This document shows, one piece after another, positions 60,580 to 64,000 of a stretch of 64,000 nt of DNA. This DNA is from Roseivirga seohaensis. GTDB lineage: Bacteria; Bacteroidota; Bacteroidia; Cytophagales; Cyclobacteriaceae. The translations under genes were made by a program, and so were the position numbers. Position 1 is the stretch's first letter, and every line of letters begins with the position of its first letter. The stretch covers positions 124,001 through 188,000 of the forward strand of contig NZ_LRPB01000045.1 in NCBI RefSeq assembly GCF_001592945.1. The letters run 5' to 3'. The notes beneath the pieces were generated by a model. It saw only the letters and a program-made list of their open reading frames with translations, ran no database searches and was not told where the DNA came from.

Positions 60580-61209
60580 ATGGAATTAATCAAAAAGCAT
60601 TTCCCCTTATTAACAGAGAAGCAAATTGCTCAATTTGCCCAATTAAAACCTTTATATACCGAATGGAATGAAAAGGTAAATGTGGTATCTAGAAAAGACA
60701 TTGAAAACCTTTACGAGCGCCATGTATTGCATTCTTTAGGCATTGCTAAGGTTTTTAAGTTTCCTGAGAATACCGATATTCTAGATGTAGGAACGGGAGG
60801 TGGTTTTCCTGGAATTCCATTGGCAATAATGTTTCCTGAGTCTAATTTTCATTTGGTAGACTCCATAGGAAAAAAAATAGTAGTGGTGAAAAACATTAGC
60901 GAAGCACTAGGCCTTAAAAATGTAATTGCTGAACAAGTTCGTGCCGAAGCCATTAAGCATAGAAAGTATGACTTTGTGGTAAGTCGTGCGGTAGCCCAAC
61001 TTAAAGAGTTTTATCCGTGGGTAAAACATAAGTTTAAACCCACTTCAGAAGTAGCTTATAAAAGTGGCTTGCTTTATTTAAAAGGTGGCGATTTAACTGC
61101 CGAAATCAAAGAGTCTAAACTGGTGAAAGTGCGTGTTCACAATCTCGAGAAATTCTTTGAACCAGAATTCTTCGAAACCAAAAAAGTGGTTTTCGTTCCT
61201 CGACAATAA
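60580..61209 (+). CDS. rsmG: 16S rRNA (guanine527-N7)-methyltransferase
   Basis: From the ATG at 60580 (MELIKKHFPLLTEKQIAQFA) the product is 209 residues. It contains YTEWNEKVNVVSRKDIENLY, then HVLHSLGIAKVF, the SAM-binding ILDVGTGGGFPGIPLAIMFP, FHLVDSIGKKIVVVKNI and VVSRAVAQLKEFYPW. All are RsmG/GidB hallmarks. It methylates G527 of 16S rRNA. It is the last gene of a glycosyltransferase-sigma-rsmG run and its stop abuts the stop of the convergent gene with no spacer. Confidence 0.95.
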   Translation: MELIKKHFPLLTEKQIAQFAQLKPLYTEWNEKVNVVSRKDIENLYERHVLHSLGIAKVFKFPENTDILDVGTGGGFPGIPLAIMFPESNFHLVDSIGKKIVVVKNISEALGLKNVIAEQVRAEAIKHRKYDFVVSRAVAQLKEFYPWVKHKFKPTSEVAYKSGLLYLKGGDLTAEIKESKLVKVRVHNLEKFFEPEFFETKKVVFVPRQ

Positions 61210-61608
61210 CTAGTTTGTTCTTCTTTCAAAATCATCCTCTTCACGAGGTTTTGCAGTATAAATTAATATACTGTATATACCTATTAATGTACCAACTGGG
61301 AAACTTATAATGCCGATAATTCCATAAACCAAAGCTGGCATCATTGCCCACCTACGCCCATTTACCAAACCAAAGCCAATTACGATTTTAGGAATAAGGA
61401 AAAGGATGGCGATTGCCCATAATATGGAATCTATAAAATCGAAAATCCATAGCGCTTCTGGAGACATAGGATCGTTATCCATAGCAGCCAAATTGAGTAC
61501 AAAATCCATGAAGAAATCATAGAAAACTAAACCCAGTAACCCTAAAGCGCTGAAAGCAATAAAAAGTATACCTAAGATTTTCTTGTGCGAAGATTCGTTA
61601 AAGTTCAT
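61210..61608 (-). CDS. Small integral membrane protein of unknown function
   Basis: The 132-residue product has about four hydrophobic segments: HKKILGILFIAFSALGLLGL; DSILWAIAILFLIPKIVIGF; a third around MMPALVYGIIGIISFPVG; and TLIGIYSILIYTA. The tail is charged (KPREEDDFERRTN). Such four-helix proteins are common in Bacteroidota near many gene types. No enzyme motif is visible. Its stop codon is directly adjacent to that of rsmG, leaving no room for an intergenic terminator. Confidence 0.75.
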   Translation of the reverse strand: MNFNESSHKKILGILFIAFSALGLLGLVFYDFFMDFVLNLAAMDNDPMSPEALWIFDFIDSILWAIAILFLIPKIVIGFGLVNGRRWAMMPALVYGIIGIISFPVGTLIGIYSILIYTAKPREEDDFERRTN

Positions 61609-61631
61609 AGTTTCTAAATTTACTTCAATAT

Positions 61632-61657
61632 AAAAAAAGCCCCGATAAATCGAGGCT
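61632..61657 (-). terminator. Intrinsic terminator of the MacB-type permease gene
   Basis: In minus-strand sense AGCCTCGAT, then TT, then ATCGGGGCT followed by seven T. It lies 24 bp past the permease stop and before the small membrane protein's start. Confidence 0.82.
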
Positions 61658-61680
61658 CTTTCGTCAGCAGCATATACCGC

Positions 61681-62916
61681 TTATTCAAATCTTAAGGCTT
61701 CAATTGGGTCAAGCTTAGATGCTTTATTCGCTGGAATAACTCCTGAGGCCAAACCTACAAACACACAAACAATTAAGCCCACAATAATCCATAACCAAGG
61801 AATAACAAAGGCACCACCAAGGGCAGTGGCCAAAATATTCCCTATTCCAATCCCCATTAAAGCCCCAGCAATACCTCCCATCTGACAAATTACAATGGCT
61901 TCAATTAAAAACTGTTGACGGATTCTATTTGGAGTTGCTCCTAAGGCTTTTCTAATCCCAATTTCTCTAGTTCTTTCTGTTACAGACACCATCATAATAT
62001 TCATTAAACCTACGGCCGCGCCTAAAAGCGTAACAGCTCCAACTACTAAACCGCCAATTCGTAAACCGTTGGTCATATCGTCTAAGGCCTCCGTAGCAGA
62101 ATCTGACCTAACTACTTCGAAAGAACTTTCTTCACCCAATTTGTTTCCTCTGATTTTACGCATGTAGCCCGTGGCTTCGCCCATAGCGTAGTCTATTTGC
62201 TCTGGCTCATTAATCATTACGGTGATGTTGTAACGCATTCTACCGCTCCTGTCTAGCCTTTTAGCATTTAAAAGCGGGATGATGATATTTCTATCTTCTT
62301 CAGTATCACCTCCAAAGCCCCCTTTTTCTTCCAAAACACCAATAACACGATAATTATTACCGTAGAATTTCACTGTCTTATTTAAGGGATCTTCATTTTT
62401 ATCGAAGAGTGCTTTAACTACTTCAGTACCCAGAATACAAACATAATTTCCGAATTCGATTTCTAATGCCGAGAAATTTCTACCTCGCTCAATCTTAACA
62501 TCCTTAATCGAAAAGTAATTTTCATCTCCGCCAGTGATACTCGTATTTGGGTTGGTCTTTTTATCTTCATATTTGATTTCAGCCGAACCAGAGGCCCTAG
62601 TGTAAATTGTTACGGTTGATGGAAAATTGAAGTCTTCTTTGAAGCGAACCGCTTCATCGTATTTAATTGGTGTATAAGATTTCTCCCTAACCCCATTCAT
62701 ATTTCTTCTACCAGAAGTACGACTTTCCACATCGAAACTGTTTGCTCCTAAGCCCGACATACTGGCTTCTATTTCACTTTGAATACCGTCTACTGCGGTA
62801 AGCATTCCTACCAAAGAGGTAATACCAATAGCGATAATTAAACCTGTTAAAATAGTTCTTAGGGTATTCGATTTAATCGACTTTATTCCTTCCCTGACGT
62901 TTTCTCTGAAATTCAT
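61681..62916 (-). CDS. MacB-type ABC transporter permease (single FtsX domain)
   Basis: The 411-residue product has the MacB/YknZ architecture. Helix 1 (about 20-42, TILTGLIIAIGITSLVGML) is followed by a MacB_PCD periplasmic domain of about 220 residues, including QSEIEASMSGLGANSFDVES. Three C-terminal helices carry the FtsX signature REIGIRKALGATPNRIRQQF and end SKLDPIEALRFE. It is half the size of the array paralogues at 16-34 kb and belongs to the standard tripartite efflux/lipoprotein-transport family. Partner ATPase and adaptor are not in the window. It is divergent from the gene at 63032. Confidence 0.93.
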   Translation of the reverse strand: MNFRENVREGIKSIKSNTLRTILTGLIIAIGITSLVGMLTAVDGIQSEIEASMSGLGANSFDVESRTSGRRNMNGVREKSYTPIKYDEAVRFKEDFNFPSTVTIYTRASGSAEIKYEDKKTNPNTSITGGDENYFSIKDVKIERGRNFSALEIEFGNYVCILGTEVVKALFDKNEDPLNKTVKFYGNNYRVIGVLEEKGGFGGDTEEDRNIIIPLLNAKRLDRSGRMRYNITVMINEPEQIDYAMGEATGYMRKIRGNKLGEESSFEVVRSDSATEALDDMTNGLRIGGLVVGAVTLLGAAVGLMNIMMVSVTERTREIGIRKALGATPNRIRQQFLIEAIVICQMGGIAGALMGIGIGNILATALGGAFVIPWLWIIVGLIVCVFVGLASGVIPANKASKLDPIEALRFE

Positions 62917-63031
62917 TGAGATAAAATGAGTTTTTGATCGTTACGAATTTAATCAACCATTGGTCACATATTGCCAACAAATTTATAAATTCAACGATCG
63001 TTCTGTTAAACGGTTCATAATCCAGTTCACA

Positions 63032-64000
63032 ATGAGAAGACTTTCGATTTTATTGATTTTGGCAATGTTTAGCCTTTCCAGCTACGCCTCCAAAATTTTG
63101 ATCCCAATGGATCTTTCACAATCAAATCACCTAAAAGCTTACGGCATTGCTTACTGGGTTCTCAGTAAAGACGCATCAATCGACTGGATGTTAAATTTTA
63201 GAGGCGGAAGTTTTTTATTACCCTCTTCTGCGGCAATAGAAAAGGAATTGGTAATTCGCGGAGTGAGCTACGAAGTGATATCTGACGCCACAGCTACGCA
63301 ATACGAAAATCAGATTGCCTCTCCTTCATCTAACATGGACATGATGAAATTAGAGAAGGTGCCAAAAATTGCAGTGTACTCGCCTAAAACAAAAATGCCA
63401 TGGGATGATGCCGTAACCTTGGCCTTGACCTATGCGGAAATTCCATACGATATTATTTATGATGATGAGTTAATGGCCGATGAACTTCCGAAATATGATT
63501 GGCTGCATTTACACCATGAAGATTTTACAGGCCAGTATGGTAAGTTTTATGCCACTTACTCTCCTTACAGTTGGTACCAACAGCAACAAAAAGACTATGA
63601 AGCTTCTGCCAGAAAACATGGTTTCGCAAAAGTATCGCAACTAAAATTGGCCATTGCTCAAAAGATAAGAACTTTTGTGGCAGGCGGAGGCTTTCTCTTT
63701 GCCATGTGTTCTGCCACCGATTCTTTCGATATTGCGCTAGCTGCCAATGGACTCGACTTTATTGAAGCCATGTATGATGGAGACCCTGCCAACCCAGCTG
63801 CCGAATCTCAGTTCGACTTCTCTCAAACTTTGGCTTTTGAAAATTTCAAACTAAAAAAAGATCCTCTCGAATACGAGTTCTCCGATATTGATAATACCGA
63901 TGCAAGACGTTCAAGATCATTAAATGAAGGCAACGATTTCTTCAAACTTTTTGAATTTTCTGCAAAATGGGATCCGATTCCAACCATGTTGACCCAAAAC
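63032..64000 (+). CDS. Exported protein commonly labelled asparagine synthetase B (partial, runs off right edge)
   Basis: Translating from the ATG at 63032 gives an uninterrupted frame of 323 residues to the window end. A signal peptide (MRRLSILLILAMFSLSSYA) precedes ILIPMDLSQSNHLKAYGIAY, a start I associate with a Bacteroidota family that databases name asparagine synthetase B. No glutamine-hydrolysing N-terminal cysteine (MCGI) or AMP-binding SGG motif of AsnB is present. Instead there is a class-I-amidotransferase-like elbow, GGGFLFAMCSATDSFD with C226. The name is therefore probably misleading. An exported location also argues against asparagine synthesis. Function unknown. Confidence 0.7.
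   Translation, partial: MRRLSILLILAMFSLSSYASKILIPMDLSQSNHLKAYGIAYWVLSKDASIDWMLNFRGGSFLLPSSAAIEKELVIRGVSYEVISDATATQYENQIASPSSNMDMMKLEKVPKIAVYSPKTKMPWDDAVTLALTYAEIPYDIIYDDELMADELPKYDWLHLHHEDFTGQYGKFYATYSPYSWYQQQQKDYEASARKHGFAKVSQLKLAIAQKIRTFVAGGGFLFAMCSATDSFDIALAANGLDFIEAMYDGDPANPAAESQFDFSQTLAFENFKLKKDPLEYEFSDIDNTDARRSRSLNEGNDFFKLFEFSAKWDPIPTMLTQN

Overview
The window looks like chromosomal DNA from a free-living, probably marine Bacteroidota, most likely of the Cytophagales. Support: modest GC; a TonB-dependent receptor with an N-terminal carboxypeptidase-regulatory-like domain; a promoter of the Bacteroidota form TTTG-N19-TAnnTTTG; a secreted metalloprotease of the DUF5117/DUF5118 type; a large family of double-domain FtsX-like permeases; and a sigma-54 response regulator with a membrane kinase. 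I cannot name the genus. I see no rRNA or tRNA gene, CRISPR array, full insertion sequence or origin.

Layout. 0-5.2 kb: a manganese/iron uptake locus, with a DtxR/MntR repressor (cut by the left edge) divergent from a TonB receptor, a thioredoxin-like protein and an NRAMP transporter fused to UspA; a palindrome lies inside the promoter spacer. 5.2-10.1 kb: AIM24-like protein, small conserved protein, sterol-desaturase-family enzyme, secreted zinc protease. 10.3-16.3 kb: an OmpA-type protein with calcium-binding repeats, then three tandem secreted amidohydrolase-family proteins of which only the middle one keeps the metal ligands. 16.4-33.8 kb: seven tandem paralogous MacB/FtsX-like permeases without an ATPase, five of their gaps holding copies of one composite repeat. 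33.8-37.5 kb: a candidate sigma-54 promoter for that array, a DUF559 nuclease gene tightly packed between two MITE-like units, and the sigma-54 activator/histidine kinase pair.

37.7-44.3 kb: a 3-hydroxyacyl-CoA dehydrogenase / APH-type kinase / acyl-CoA dehydrogenase module (possible 4-hydroxyacid catabolism), agmatinase next to a SpeD-SpeE fusion (putrescine to spermidine), and SixA. 44.5-54.4 kb: topA, then an accessory region. Here an 86-bp element occurs twice, each copy just before a gene (a zinc-hook AAA ATPase resembling RloC anticodon nucleases, and a DUF4375/MORN-repeat protein). The start of each gene unit is complementary to its own end, as in integron cassettes. MepB and a secreted X-Pro peptidase-like protein lie between the two units, and a REP-like palindrome field follows the second. 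54.4-64 kb: DinB-like and GNAT proteins, an EamA transporter, an LptF/G permease, tgt, a glycosyltransferase, an ECF sigma factor, rsmG, a MacB-type permease and a partial secreted protein often labelled asparagine synthetase B.

The most interesting loci are the two cassette-like units sharing the 86-bp element (47.2-53.8 kb) and the DUF559 gene boxed between paired terminal-inverted-repeat units (34.07-34.80 kb). Both look like small gene-carrying mobile units with no recognised recombinase in the window. Functions are assigned by reading motifs only; no database search was run.
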